From assembly GCA_905183005.1 (NCBI GenBank), contig CAJJDO010000006.1, positions 166,982-230,981 of the forward strand: a stretch of 64,000 nucleotides of DNA. Direction: 5' to 3'. Position 1 is the stretch's first letter. Every line of letters begins with the position of its first letter. This document shows, piece after piece, positions 48,187 to 59,833 of this stretch. Below the pieces are notes generated by a model. The model was not told where the DNA came from and made no database searches. It saw nothing but the letters and a program-made list of their open reading frames with translations. This DNA is from Paramecium pentaurelia. Its lineage: Eukaryota > Ciliophora > Oligohymenophorea > Peniculida > Parameciidae. The position numbers and the translations under genes were made by a program.

Positions 48187-49694
48187 TGAATCAAATACAA
48201 AACAGATATAAATTAGTAAGATGTCTAGGAAAAGGAAAAACTTCTTTGTATTCTATGTGAATAAATTAAGCGTTTTTGAAGCATCGAGAGTAGATAATCC
48301 GTCAATTTAGGTAGCAATTAAAGAATACAAATCTATTAAAATCGAATAAGCTAATCAAAATCATCCTTTATTTATGATATTTTAAAAAGAAGCCTATTTT
48401 CTATAAGCAATAGAGAATTTAATAAATTAAGGCAAGTCGACTCAAGATTTTTAACATATTAATCGAATAGTGTATTTTAAATTTAATCAATTTATAGGGA
48501 GATTCTAAAATTAGGAAATGAAACTTCAGTTAGCTTTCTTTTGGTTTTAGAGTTTGCTAAAAATGGTAGTTTATGAAATATAAATTTCAATAGGTAATTT
48601 GACAGATTTTCTTTGTGAAAATCCTTGGCTCCCAGAACAAATAGCTTCAGCATACATATTATAAATAACTAAAGGTAAACTATAAATAAATAGGAAGCTG
48701 TAAAAATATTGCATGATTTGAATGTAGCTCATATGGACATAAAGCCTGAAAATATGCTTCTGGATGAAAGGTTTATCCTAAAATTATCTGACTTTGGTTT
48801 GGTTGAGTTTAACCCTGAATCAAATGATATATAAGGAACTAAGGGATATATGGCACCAGAAGTATAAATTGGTGAGAAATACTTACCTAAAAAAGCAGAT
48901 ATCTTTTCATTAGGATGTTCATTTATTGGGATTAGATCAGGAGTTAATCCATTTGGTGATGTATTTATAATATTATAATATTTAGGGTCATTTGGATATG
49001 AATAATCCTATTTATTTAGATCTATTAAAGTAACCAAAATAATTTTGGACCTATTTTGAATAATTTGTTGAGCAGGAGAACAAAGTAAAAATAACAATAG
49101 AGGAAGAATTCAAAGATCTTATTGAAAGAATGCTTACTAATATTCCAGATAAAAGACCAACAATAGATTAAGTTTTGTAGCATCCATATCTAAATAAATA
49201 ACATGTGTCTGAGTAATAGATGATAGATTATATGAAAAGTCAATTTTTGGAAAGGTAAATAATATTTATATTTTAGGAATATTTATTAACTAAATTCAAA
49301 TGCATCTACTTATGGACAAGAAGTATATACAAAATTAGGAGTCACAGAGATAGAATAAATAGGATTGAATTAATTTAGATTTAGGAATCTTTAGAATGAT
49401 AAGAATTTTCGTAAAACTGTAACAAAATTCTTTAATTCAATTATTGCTGAGAGTTTTGAGATGACATTTGAAACTAATATATCATAGGAATATGAAGAAA
49501 GACATATGAATCAATTGATTAGAAATATGGATAATAGTTGTAAACTTGGAGTGATTATGGATTAAGAACCTGATGTAATAACTATTAATATAATTGGTAT
49601 GGAAGGAACAATATAGATGTAGAATAAATTAAAAAAACAAATTAGAGATCAATTAAAAGCTAAAATCTAAAAATAAGATTAATAAAAAGTTTGA
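48187..49694 (+). CDS. Ser/Thr protein kinase with HMD catalytic loop
   Basis: About 450 residues starting MNQIQNRYKLVRCLGKGKTS. The lysine motif is VAIKEYKSI. The catalytic loop reads VAHMDIKPENMLLD: the usual HRD arginine is Met, while the Asp and the Asn are kept. DFG (LSDFGLVEF), the GTKGYMAPE segment and ADIFSLGCSF are present, so activity is plausible, but activation-loop control should differ from RD kinases. Glycine loop LGKGKTSFVFEAS appears after removing GTATTCTATGTGAATAAATTAAG. The intron before KILHDLNVA is 19 nt by GT...AG (48675-48693), but the frame needs 20. The C-terminal 140 residues are an extra domain of unknown type. Confidence 0.83.
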
Positions 49695-49730
49695 TTCTAA
49701 TTTTATATTTATTATTTATCTATAAATCTA

Positions 49731-52171
49731 TCATTTTTATTCCTTATGACAATAGATAGCTATCATCTCTTATTAATTGATATTGCAAATTAGTTATGCC
49801 TCTGATACTCCTGGAGGAATAACATAAATTGTAAATGTTTCACTTTAAATTACACCTGCTCTTTACTAAAATACTATTAATTAATTAATACCTTATTTCT
49901 TAAATATTATACATATTCAGTAAATTTTGGAAAGTCTGTCTCTTAAGCAGGACTAAATATTAAAATGGCTGATTATTCTTAACCTGCTCTCTGATAAGCA
50001 TCTTGATAAGTACATTTATAACTCATTTCTAAATTAGATGGCAAATTAACTAAATAAATAATTAATAGTACTCTTCTTTATATCTATGTTAATTTTATGC
50101 ATTCTTGCATCTATTCCAACACGATGTTATTTCCCTCTATTCATATAACCACACCAAAAGGGTGAATTGATTTCATCTTATTTTATAGTTGGAGGAGGGA
50201 TGATCATATCCATTGAATATTATTATGGTAAATAACTTTGAGCTTAAGCTTAAGGATTAAGCTATTAATAATATTGTAATTGTGGAGGTTATTAAGTTTA
50301 AGGAACTGGTTGAGGTTATGGTCTGAATTGAGATTAAACAGGAGTTTAAGCAGGAATTTACAATTATTGCTATTGATTTTTCATATACATCATTTGTTAT
50401 TAATTTTATTATTATTGAGGATATAACATAGGGATTTAATTGTAATCATACATATTTTGTAAATTAGGAGGAGGTATATGTTATTAAGGTATAGGTTAAC
50501 TTTGATAAGGAGCAAGCATTTATACTTATTATGGCATTTATCTTTATACCATTTATTAATGCATAGGTATTTATTAATTAACTTACATATAATCTAATTA
50601 TAAAATGATAATATTACCCATTCCAAATTGTTATTACATAAACATATTAGTTTATCTTTTATTTTATAGATTAGCTGGATAATTTGATAAGATAGCTACA
50701 TCACATTTTTTATCACCCAAAATTTGTATTTTATATCTACAAAATTTTCTTCTGGCTTTTTTACAATCTTTTAAAAATGAGAATTCAATTAAAACATAAG
50801 ATCTCAATTAAGGAGAATCAGGTTAGAAATGTTATATTCCTTTAACTTCACCTCCAAATTTCTCAGCCATTTTCTTTAAAAACTTTTCATCCAAAACATA
50901 ATTTTAATTTGGAGGAAAACCTATGAACATAACTGGCCACATTTCTTCTTCCTATTAATTTATTATATAATTTTACTCTTTCACTATCTTCAGCATTGCC
51001 TACAATTTAAACTCTACGAAATGGATCAGATTAATATATTTTAACTTATCCTGCACTCTCCAATTATTCTGCTATTAATTATGAGTTTTGCATAGCTTAT
51101 AGAACTGATTCCAATCTTTTAAATTTCACATATGCGTAATTGACTAATTACTTAGGAACAATATCAATTCTCTCTACAATACCATAAGCAGAAAAGATTC
51201 TTTATATATCAGCAGAAATCTTAGATTGAGGTATTCCAGATATAAACAACTCTCTTACATATACATGATGAGTTATTTGATATTATTACTACGGCTACTT
51301 TATTTTTTAGACATTAACATACTTATTAATAAATTAGATGAGACTATAAATCGCCACCTGAAAATACTATATCTGCTATATCCTTATTCTCAACTTTAAC
51401 TAGAGCACTTCTAGGTGGCAATTTAGAAGAAGATGATTCAGATGAACTAGAATGTTTACGCTTTTTTTATTTTTTTTATTTTTTAGCAGATCTTGCTCTT
51501 GAAGAATCAGATGAGGACGATGATTCTGATTTCTTCTTCTTTTATTAATTAAAAAATACAACTTTCTTTTTTGGTTTAGATTTATCTTTCTTTAATCTCT
51601 CTTTTGATTTCTCTTTCTTTTTAATCTTATCATCCTTCTTTTTATCAGATTTCTAATGACCGGCACCAGCAGAATCCTTAAGAAAAGAATACAAAAACAT
51701 AGAAGCATACATCATTTTTATCTTTACTAAAAGCAACTGTCCATGTAGTACCCAAGGGACTGTTTTATTTCAACTCTGTGACAGCATTTTAAGCTCCATC
51801 ACCATCACACATAAGAACAAACCCATAGCAGTAATCTTTTAGTGGTTACTTATTTAAATATATATAAAAAACTAAACCCCTTAACTATTTTTGCGAATGA
51901 TCTTAACTTCTTTAATTTAACCATATTTGGAGAACACACGATGTAATGTCTCTTCTGTAATCTAAAGAGGAAGGTTTCCAATGTGCAATTTGCAATTTTT
52001 ATTCTTCTCTATATTCTTCTCGGCTGGCATAGATGGCGTGAAGAATTGATTTCTAGGAAGATCTAAAAGAGGGAGATAAATCAAAAAAGAAAATTATTAC
52101 CATCCTATTAATGTTAATTCCAACCATATTCATCATTCGACGTATTCACTAAGAATAAAAAAATCAACACT
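49731..52171 (-). CDS. RNA-binding protein: three RRMs, Ser/Lys-rich linker, SPOC domain (SPEN/RBM15-like)
   Basis: About 750 residues on the minus strand. RRM1 is KLHIGNLPLQITEETL...FSKYGQIKEVKII at about 51.88-52.05 kb. A Ser/Lys-rich linker follows (KKKKSESSSSSDSS, 51.42-51.66 kb). RRM2 (LFISGIPQSKISADIQRIF; NYAYVKFKR) is at 51.08-51.28 kb. RRM3 (PVMFIGFPPN; SYVLIEFS) is at 50.68-50.94 kb. A Gln/Tyr/Pro-rich, prion-like stretch covers 50.23-50.65 kb. The C-terminus is a SPOC domain (PFWCGYMNRGKQHRVGIDA and TIYVIPPGVSEA at 49.78-50.17 kb). RRMs plus SPOC is the SPEN/RBM15 layout; these proteins link RNAs to chromatin or m6A machinery. The start appears as A|TG split by the 22-nt intron 52149-52170. 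Confidence 0.8.
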
Positions 52172-52362
52172 TTGTAATATATGAGAGGGATATGAAAGAA
52201 GAAGGAGGAGATATTACTTTTTCTATGCTAATCGGACTTAGTTTAATAATTTAAATATTAAATATCTCAATTATTTTATTCATGAATTTATATATTAAAA
52301 ATAAACAAACATTTAATTATTCCTGCTGCTATCCATTTTAAATCTCTAATTCTCATTACAAC

Positions 52363-52925
52363 TCATGAATATTTGTAATGTAAATCAAAAATATCAAAAT
52401 CAAATATATTCATACCATGTTATATAATAGAATAATCTTCACTATTATAATAATAATTAAATAAATGCTTTCTATTTGTATGATTAAATTCTTGATAAAG
52501 ATTAATTTGGATTTAAAATACTTTTATTTCACTTTCACATCAAATATTTTCTTAAACTAGTCTAGAAATATTTTCAAATTTTAATTTAAATATATAATTA
52601 TCATATGCTATAATCATAATTAGATATTCAATATGACCTATCAAAGAAATTCAACATAAACCCTTCTACTTTTCAAATTAATTATAGATAGAATTGATCT
52701 TATTGTCAGATTATATCATTCTACAAGAAATCCATTATTTTTAAATTAAATTAATTTTCACTCAGTTTAACCAAAATAGAAATATATATTGCTTACATCT
52801 GTTATCCTTAAATTCAATTTAAATCATTACCTTTTTTTGAATTCCATTTATCCATAAGACTTAAAATATATCTAATATATCCAAAAATTGTATTCATGAT
52901 AATCCTATAACTCCTTTGAATCAAA
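52363..52925 (-). pseudogene. Possible decayed gene
   Basis: Minus-strand text reads like protein over about 180 codons: FDSKELQDYHEYNFWIYQIYF, then (through 24- and 41-nt candidate introns) NKINSIYNQFEKQKG, HIEYLIMIIAYDNYIFKLKF and NLYQEFNHTNRKHLF. A TGA at 52542-52540 interrupts it before a final TGA at 52365-52363. No start codon is found, and the 5' end runs into the start of the divergent plus-strand gene. A short diverged gene with an unseen intron is the alternative. Family unknown. Confidence 0.35.
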
Positions 52926-53695
52926 ATGCCAAAGTAAATAAGAAGCTATAGACCTTTGATATCTCCATTACTAACATTTTTTTTTATTTTTTCATTATTT
53001 TTATCAAATAAGTTGAAATGGGATCCTCCTTACCCTGCTTAGAATTTAAAAGCATATCAACTAACAAAAAATAATTTGGATAGCTATCTGAGATATAATG
53101 ATAATCCAATTATTGAAATCTCGATTACTTATAATCACTTACTATAATAGCTGAGTATTTAACCAACTCTTGGCAATCATGGATTCATTCCATAAATTTA
53201 TAGTAATTAATAAGATCTTATAGATATTTTAGTGCAATATTTAGTTGAAATAGGAGCTATTGAAGTTACGCATATGATTGATTTTGAAGAAATTAATGAT
53301 AAGATTAATGCAGTGGCAAAAATGATGCATTCTATTATTTTTTTAATTATTTAGAGGATATACCAAAGCAGAATATTTAAAAAATCCAAAGTTTCTTTAA
53401 AGATTACAAGTAAAATATGATTGTTGAAATATTTAAAGGAACAATAGATTCATTAAAGATTAATTAAGAAAGCATCAAACTGTATAAAAATAAGTTTTTG
53501 AATAATTTATAATATTCTGAATATCAATATTTATATATATAATTCAAGCTAAACCAATCAAAATTTCAATAATCCATGCTTTTTCCAAATTTATATAAAG
53601 AATTCAATATCCTCAGCACTTCCAACAGCAATTTCACTCTTTTGTTCATATCCATTAATAACTGTATCTAATATGGAAGACTAACCATTGAATGA
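52926..53695 (+). CDS. Unrecognised protein, boundaries uncertain
   Basis: A plus-strand frame starts MPKQIRSYRP with a hydrophobic stretch (LLTFFFIFSLFLS, residues 14-27). It continues in coding-like text (PIIEISITYNHLLQ, LTLGNHGFIPQIY-like, DILVQYLVEIGAIEVTHMIDFEEIND). A 44-nt intron at about 53.31-53.35 kb is needed to keep the frame. The C-terminal part (IPKQNIQKIQSFFKDYKQN and following) then runs without TGA to 53693-53695. That would overlap the 3' end of the convergent FBPase gene by about 138 bp, so the last exon is doubtful. No family recognised. Confidence 0.45.
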
Positions 53696-54571
53696 TTTTC
53701 CATCTGCCTTTTCGATTAAAAATGCTAATGGAGCACATTCATACAAATATCTTAATTTGCAAGGATTCTTATCATCACCAAAAAGAGAAAAAACTCCAAT
53801 TTCTTTCAAGAATATTTAACAGATATCTGGTGCCATTCCACCTGTATATCTTAAAGTGTATCCATTATGAAAATAGTACTCAAGTACTTCTCTATAAGCA
53901 TTATGATTGATTATGCTTCGTAGGTTCCCAGGACTAAAGATATTTCCTTTCTATTTAATTTTAATGTTTTCTTTTGTTAATTCCCAATGTCCTTATTTAT
54001 CACTATCTAAATATATTATTCATTAAAATATACCAAATAAAGTGTATTCTTAAACTTTATCTTCTCTTTAATTATAAATTATAACAGTTGTTCTACTCCC
54101 ATACAAACAACAACAAGCAGATATTAGATCTCTTCCTCTCTTTCCTATTAATAGACTATCGTCTGATTTCCAAATACCCGCTATGGTACCAACTGTAAAA
54201 TTTGTGCCTATAATGGAGCTTCCATCCAAAGGATCGAATGTGACAATATATCTACCTCCTTCACATAGTTATTTCATCTAAATAATATTAATTATTATTA
54301 CTTAAGGACTCTCTTCGTTTGCACTATGACTCACAAATCCACATTTCTCTAATTCCTTATTGATATTAACTTCGCACTAGATATCAGACTCTAACTAATG
54401 ATCCCCAAAATTATTCTGTGTTTATGTTTAATTGCCTCCTCCTGAACAATGTCGTAATACTCTAGAATTCTCAGTGAATGCTTATAACAAAGCCCAGCAT
54501 ACTCCTGATAACTCTGGTTCATCACTTAATTATATTTTAATTGAATGCATTATATAATTATAATATTCCAT
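53558..54571 (-). CDS. Fructose-/sedoheptulose-bisphosphatase
   Basis: About 325 residues on the minus strand. The class hallmark FDPLDGSS is at about 54.21 kb, preceded by the acidic metal-binding segment HSANEESP and followed by the family text NFTVGTIAGIW. These enzymes remove the C1 phosphate of fructose-1,6- or sedoheptulose-1,7-bisphosphate. The ending QSSILDTVINGYEQKSEIAVGS resembles the SBPase branch more than animal FBPase; substrate is inference. No transit peptide is visible, so it should be cytosolic. ATG 54571 is in frame with a second ATG at 54550; either could start. An intron of 24 nt (54278-54301, GTAATAATAATTAATATTATTTAG) is a multiple of three without TGA, so retention would only add eight residues. 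Confidence 0.9.
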
Positions 54572-55264
54572 TCTATATTAATCTTCTTAAATATTTGATG
54601 TTTTACTAAAAGGTAATAATAATTATATTAATTAAATCTAACTTATAAGCAATATTAGATGATTTATATTTAAAGTAAAATAATTAAAATAACTAAATTA
54701 TTTTAGAGTTCTCCAAAGAAAAACTATTTATTTTATTCTACTCTCAAAAATGATTTTATCATTATAGATATTAGCAAAATACAAAAAGAATTCATTAATT
54801 TCCATTTTTATTGATTAATTTCGTTTACTGAATATTTTTGTCTATGATATGCCTATAACATCTTATAAAATATCTACTATTATATTAATAAAAAATCTAT
54901 AAAAAAATCATAATTCTAAAATATAATAATTAATTTTCTGCTCATTTTTACATCCCAAAAATTTATAAATAATCACCAAACTCATAATTTAAATATATGA
55001 GTATTTCCAAAATCTTATTCTATTATCCACTCTTATGTTAATTATGAACAGTAAACTTATAATCTTTAAAATTTAAATAGTATTTGTGAGTATATAAAAC
55101 TATTATAGTTTCATTTGCCAATTTAATGTCTAATATAAGAAATAGTGCACTCAATAATATGATTTGATCAAATGATAATCATGTATATAAAGAATATACC
55201 TTTCTGTTGCTCCATTAATTTGAATTTAAATTAAGTATATATATAATTATTAATTAAAAATACA
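54572..55264. other. Intergenic region, no gene seen
   Basis: About 690 bp between two divergent start codons. Very AT-rich, with many short poly-A/T runs. Neither strand holds a frame of more than about 40 coding-like codons. It should contain both promoters. Confidence 0.55.
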
Positions 55265-55522
55265 ATGTAAAATTTAACATATAGTACACTCAATTTACCA
55301 TCCACTCCATAAACTCCTTCCACTCCCACCTTCGAATAATTAGATTAAGATCAAAGTTCTAAACATAACTCTCGTAGAACTCTCTTTGATTTAGAAGAGG
55401 AATACATCATTCACAAGAACCCTATCTTTAAAAGAAGGTTGAAGAGTAAATAGATTACTTAAATTGATTATACTACATTTTTAGGCCGTAATCTATTAGA
55501 AAATGATCTTGAATCAATGTGA
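55265..55522 (+). CDS. Small 85-residue unrecognised protein
   Basis: Uninterrupted plus-strand frame of 85 codons from ATG 55265 to TGA 55520-55522, starting MQNLTYSTLNLP. Residues 10-30 are Ser/Thr/Pro-rich (PSTPQTPSTPTFEQ) and look like a phosphorylation-prone tail. The rest is charged, with a basic KRRLKSKQ and an acidic LEEEY patch. GC is locally higher than in the flanking spacers, which supports coding. No family recognised. It lies 272 bp from the stop of the convergent Y14 gene. Confidence 0.6.
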
Positions 55523-55794
55523 TTGTACATCGACCATTAATGATATATAATTACATTTTACTCAAAATATAAATCAAATATCTTAATTATAATTAAATTT
55601 AGTATTACCTACCCATATAAATATATATATTAATTAGAAAAAATAATAATTATTATTTTAGATATGTATGATATTTAATTATCAAATGAAAATATATAAA
55701 GAACTGAAAGAAACATCAATATATTACAAAAACTAAATTTTATCATAATGTTTCTACTTCTTATTTATTTATTAAAAACCAAATAAATTCTAAA

Positions 55795-56245
55795 TCATTA
55801 TTTTTTAGTTTATTTTAATGCTCCTTTCTTGGGAGGCTTTTTAAATGCCCAATCAACTTGAACTTTTTTACCACATATTCCCTCTGATTTATTGATCCCA
55901 TTAATTGCATCAGATGCATGAGCATATTCATTAAATTCAACTAATGCATATCTATAAATTATTATTAGGTATTGTATATACCCTTTAACAAATCCAGTTC
56001 TTCTATCTAAATTCAAATGTAAATTTTTTATTGGTCCATATTTACTGAATGCATCAAACACATCATCTTCTTAAGCTTCTTCATGTATCCCTTTAACAAT
56101 GACAATCCATCCTTCAATAGCTAAAAATTAGATTTTTATAATTACATTTCATAGGTCCTGGCCCATCATCACTTTCTAAAGATTAGAAATTGCCAGCATC
56201 ACCTTAATATCTATCTGCATTTTCATTGCTTTATTTTTTGGACAT
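55795..56245 (-). CDS. RBM8A: Y14 / RBM8A, exon junction complex RNA-binding protein
   Basis: About 130 residues on the minus strand starting MSKKQSNENADRYQ. It has a single RRM: GWIVIVKGIHEEAQEDDVFDAF, the RNP-type text IKNLHLNLDRRTGFVKGYALVEF and, at the end, VQVDWAFKKPP. These match RBM8A closely (LNLDRRTGYLKGY and VDWCF in the human protein). Y14 pairs with Mago in the exon junction complex deposited on spliced mRNAs. Two introns, GTAATTATAAAAATCTAATTTTTAG and GTATATACAATACCTAATAATAATTTATAG, interrupt it; the second cuts the RNP1 region. The Ser/Arg tail of the animal protein is missing, replaced by a short Lys/Gln end. Confidence 0.93.
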
Positions 56246-57356
56246 TAATTAAAATAATAACAGAAAAAGAATAGTATTCAGCGTATATTCGATAGTGCAA
56301 ATGATTAAATTATCCCATTAATACAATTTTAACAAAGTATACCAAAGACTATATACAAAAATGCAAGTTCATATTAATTCTTAAAGTTAATCGAATAATT
56401 AACAATATGGAAGTAAATTTTAATCTTGAATATATGTTTTAAAAAAATCCATTTCATAAATAGAAACTCTGAAGATTTTTTAGTTTCTTTATATTGATAA
56501 TTAATTAAGATGTTTCATTTTCAAATTTAAAGCAGGTTTAAATCCTCATTTAACAATGTTGATATTTTATAAGAAAACATAAATTTTTTGGAGAAATTTG
56601 TATTAGTTTATAAAAAATCAATACCAAGGATATTAAAAATGAAGGTAGAAATTAGATTTATTAAAAAATTAATAATTATCCAAAGAATTTAGTCTTTATT
56701 ATTGAAGAGTTTTATATATGGATTTATCAATTATTTTGATGAATTATACTATGTAGAATTGAATATATATGTTCAATTTATTTGATAGCAAAAGTAGATT
56801 TAGCTAATAACTTTGTTTATAACCTTAAATATTGTTAACAGTGTCTAAAAATTTATTTCAGAAATAAGAATTCCATAGTATATACTATATTATGAAGAAA
56901 TCTAAAATTGATAAGAAGATTGATTAATTTAAAAACTTAACTTAAAATTTCAGTCCAATCAATTTTGAATTTTTTAATTTAGGAAGACAAATAGATCTTT
57001 TTGAGAATATTAAATTTATTTTTGTAGGCTTGAATTTGAATTTTCTTAAAAATTGAAGATAAATTTTATAGAATAAAGAAAATCACAAAATGTTTTGTTT
57101 TTGGTTCTCATTTGTCTAATTATTTGGAATTTTAATTAATTTAATAAAGAAAAATAATCTAATATTAATATGGATAAATAACTCATCTATTTAGGATGAT
57201 ATTAAATATAAAAATATATGGGATGGTTAAGATAAGAGTAAGTATAATTAACATTATATTTAAATACGATTTACATTGAATGAATAGTAGACAAGTTTAA
57301 GTTTTTGATTGATAATTCATAACTATTATTATTTTTATATATTAATAATTTGATTA
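56246..57356. other. Long gap with fragmentary coding-like text
   Basis: About 1.1 kb with no complete gene. A 72-codon plus-strand frame at 57090-57308 (MFCFWFSFVQLFGILI, one hydrophobic helix, then KYKNIWDGQDKSKYN) could be a tiny membrane protein. Just upstream, pieces such as LGRQIDLFENIKFIFVGL read well but end at TGA. This may be an old gene relic. Confidence 0.35.
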
Positions 57357-59833
57357 TCATTTCCTGGATGAGTTCTTTGTTTGATCTTATTTGATTTTTT
57401 TAAGAATTAAACTGTAAGTATCAGTATCCTGATATTATAAAAGATAGGCAACTTCTCTTTTGAGATTTTTAGCTGGAAAAGACTTATAATTCTATAATAT
57501 CTAATTTATTGGTTATTATTTCTATGTTTTCTATTTTTAATTAGATTTTATATTCATTTTCGATTTAGTTATTTATTTCTTCTTGTCAATTTAGTTTAGA
57601 TTTTCTACAGATTCATATTCATTACTTTAGAAATACTCACTACTGCTAGATGAAGATGAAGGTGAACATTCTTAAATTTAATCAATCTCTTATCTTATTA
57701 GATATATAGAGTATATACTTCTATATTTTCTTAGTGATTTGCTTAGTTTTGGATTGTAACTTATTTATCTTTTCATTTTTTTTATTATTCTTGATTTAAT
57801 TTGATTTGATATCCTCATTCCACATAAGAATATCTTATTCTAATAATTTCCATTTCATTTTCTCTCTTCTCAATATTTAAGAACATAATAATCTTAGATT
57901 TTCAAAATCAAGTCTTATAGTTTACATATCTCTAAAGTGACTCAATTACTATTTTACAATAGAGTAACCAGTTCTCTAATACATTAATATAGAATTTACT
58001 TATAATTGACTTGGTTTCCGTTTATATATTTATTCTTCAGTTAATGGTCTAACATATTTCTCAAAAATTGAATCTTTGGTTAATTATTCAAGATCTCCAC
58101 CACAAATTGTAAACAGATCTTTCAACTTAATCATAATATCATTTCTTTAACATCTTGAACAAAAACAAATTGCCTATTTATATTTTAATAAAGATATACT
58201 TAACAAAAGGGACATACCCAATCAGTTTTCTAAGCAACTTCTTCAATTTTAATATCATAATTCTATTTCAAACACATTCTACAGAATTACCTTTGACAAA
58301 TTAATTCACCATCTTAATAATTATTTAATAAATATGATACTTTTCTTTGAATATATACTATAGGCTGTCTTTTTTCTGTTTGGTACTTATCTTCTATTTG
58401 TTATACCTTCATCATCCACTTAAATTATTGATTAAAATTAATACTTTATGAGAATAAATAAGAATCAGTTATTGATGAATTTATTATTGGTAATCCCATA
58501 GTACTACTTTTATAATTACAAGATATTAAGTATTCTTGCCTAAATAACATTTTACAATGATGACATGCCTCATAATGAGATAAATTGGAATCATTCTCAT
58601 TTTAAGATGATATTTTAGATTCTTTTGTAAGATTTTTGTTTATTAAAGGATTTGGTTTCTATCTATTATATTATACTTAGTTTATCCCAATAAACTTTAA
58701 TATATATATATATTTAATTACATTTTAAGCAATATGAGAATATTTAGTTTTTTATGGAATATTGTAAAATTTAAATAATGATGAATCTCTTAATTTATCT
58801 AATTCATACATTAAGTCTTCTTCAATATTAACATTATTTGAATTTAAGGCTTATTCAAATACTACACAAAATGTATAGCCATTAATAGAATGAGTTGAAT
58901 TTATTACTTTAACAATAGATTCAGCTGTTTATCTATAATCTAATTATTATAAACTTTTTCTCAAATAAGTTAGTAAGGCTTCATTATTATATATAATTTT
59001 ATTTTTATTCAATCCATTATTATTATTACGTGCTTACTTATATATATTAACCTATGTACCAAAGACATTTAATGGTTATTCTGATTTAATTTTTTAATTT
59101 AAATTTTATAAATCTTTTTTATTTTATTTGTTGATTAGTTATAATTCTGAAGAATACTCTTATAATTATTAAAATATTTCATCTTTTTAACCAGTTCTTA
59201 ATTCTATTTGCTCATTCAATTTATCTAATAGTTTATCTAATTAAGCATTTTCTTAAATTAACGAACTTTTATTAATAAAATAATACCTAATATTTTATTA
59301 TTTAAATTTGACCATAGATTTCTATTTCATATAATATATTTTATCAATTTAAGGTATTTTTAAATCCTTGGCTTTGTGAATGAGTCCACTTAATCTAATA
59401 TGTTTTAAAATGTTTTCCTAATAAGTAGAATTTTCTGATTTCAAATACTACTTATTTAAGATTTATCTTGCTTAATAAAACTTATAATCTGCATGTTTCA
59501 CAGGAAATTCAGTGTGTAAGATATCTTCATTCATGGCCTTAAGATAATCAAGTCGCTCTTATTCAGGTTCATCAATTTTTTTGAAGTATACTTAATTAAT
59601 GTGTCTCCAAAAATAACACAAAATATATTCATTTTAATATGAACTGTTGATGTGTGAATTATTCTAAGACGTTCTTATTTTTAGTTTCCGTCTATTTGTA
59701 TTGAAAATTGAACATACTTAGAATATTTATCATAAATATCAAAATTCCCATTCTTTTTATCTAACTTTATTATTTTCTCAAGATTATTTCTGTTTAAGTT
59801 TTTATCAGCATTCAATTAATTTTCTTCACTCAT
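57357..59833 (-). CDS. zf-4CXXC_R1 zinc-finger protein, CDCA7-like
   Basis: About 770 residues on the minus strand, starting MSEENQLNADKN. A first block (WRHINQVYFKKIDEPEQERLDYL) and a helical middle lead to a cysteine-rich domain at about 58.2-58.6 kb: EACHHCK, a spaced Cys, then FCRMCLKQNYD, DWVCPFCQ and, after removing a 26-nt intron (GTATATCTTTATTAAAATATAAATAG), AICFCSRC. That arrangement is the zf-4CXXC_R1 domain found in CDCA7 and related nuclear proteins. In animals CDCA7 recruits the remodeller HELLS; function here is inference. The C-terminus has a Ser-rich patch and a basic end (SSRK). A 25-nt intron near 57.71 kb extends the tail past an apparent TGA at 57684-57682. A frame upstream of the chosen ATG stays open, so the N-terminus could be longer. 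Confidence 0.78.

Noticed and set aside
53035..53110. MGSSLPC start (myristoylation-like) for the gene at 52.9 kb
   Set aside because: That frame hits TGA after 27 codons with no GT donor in between.
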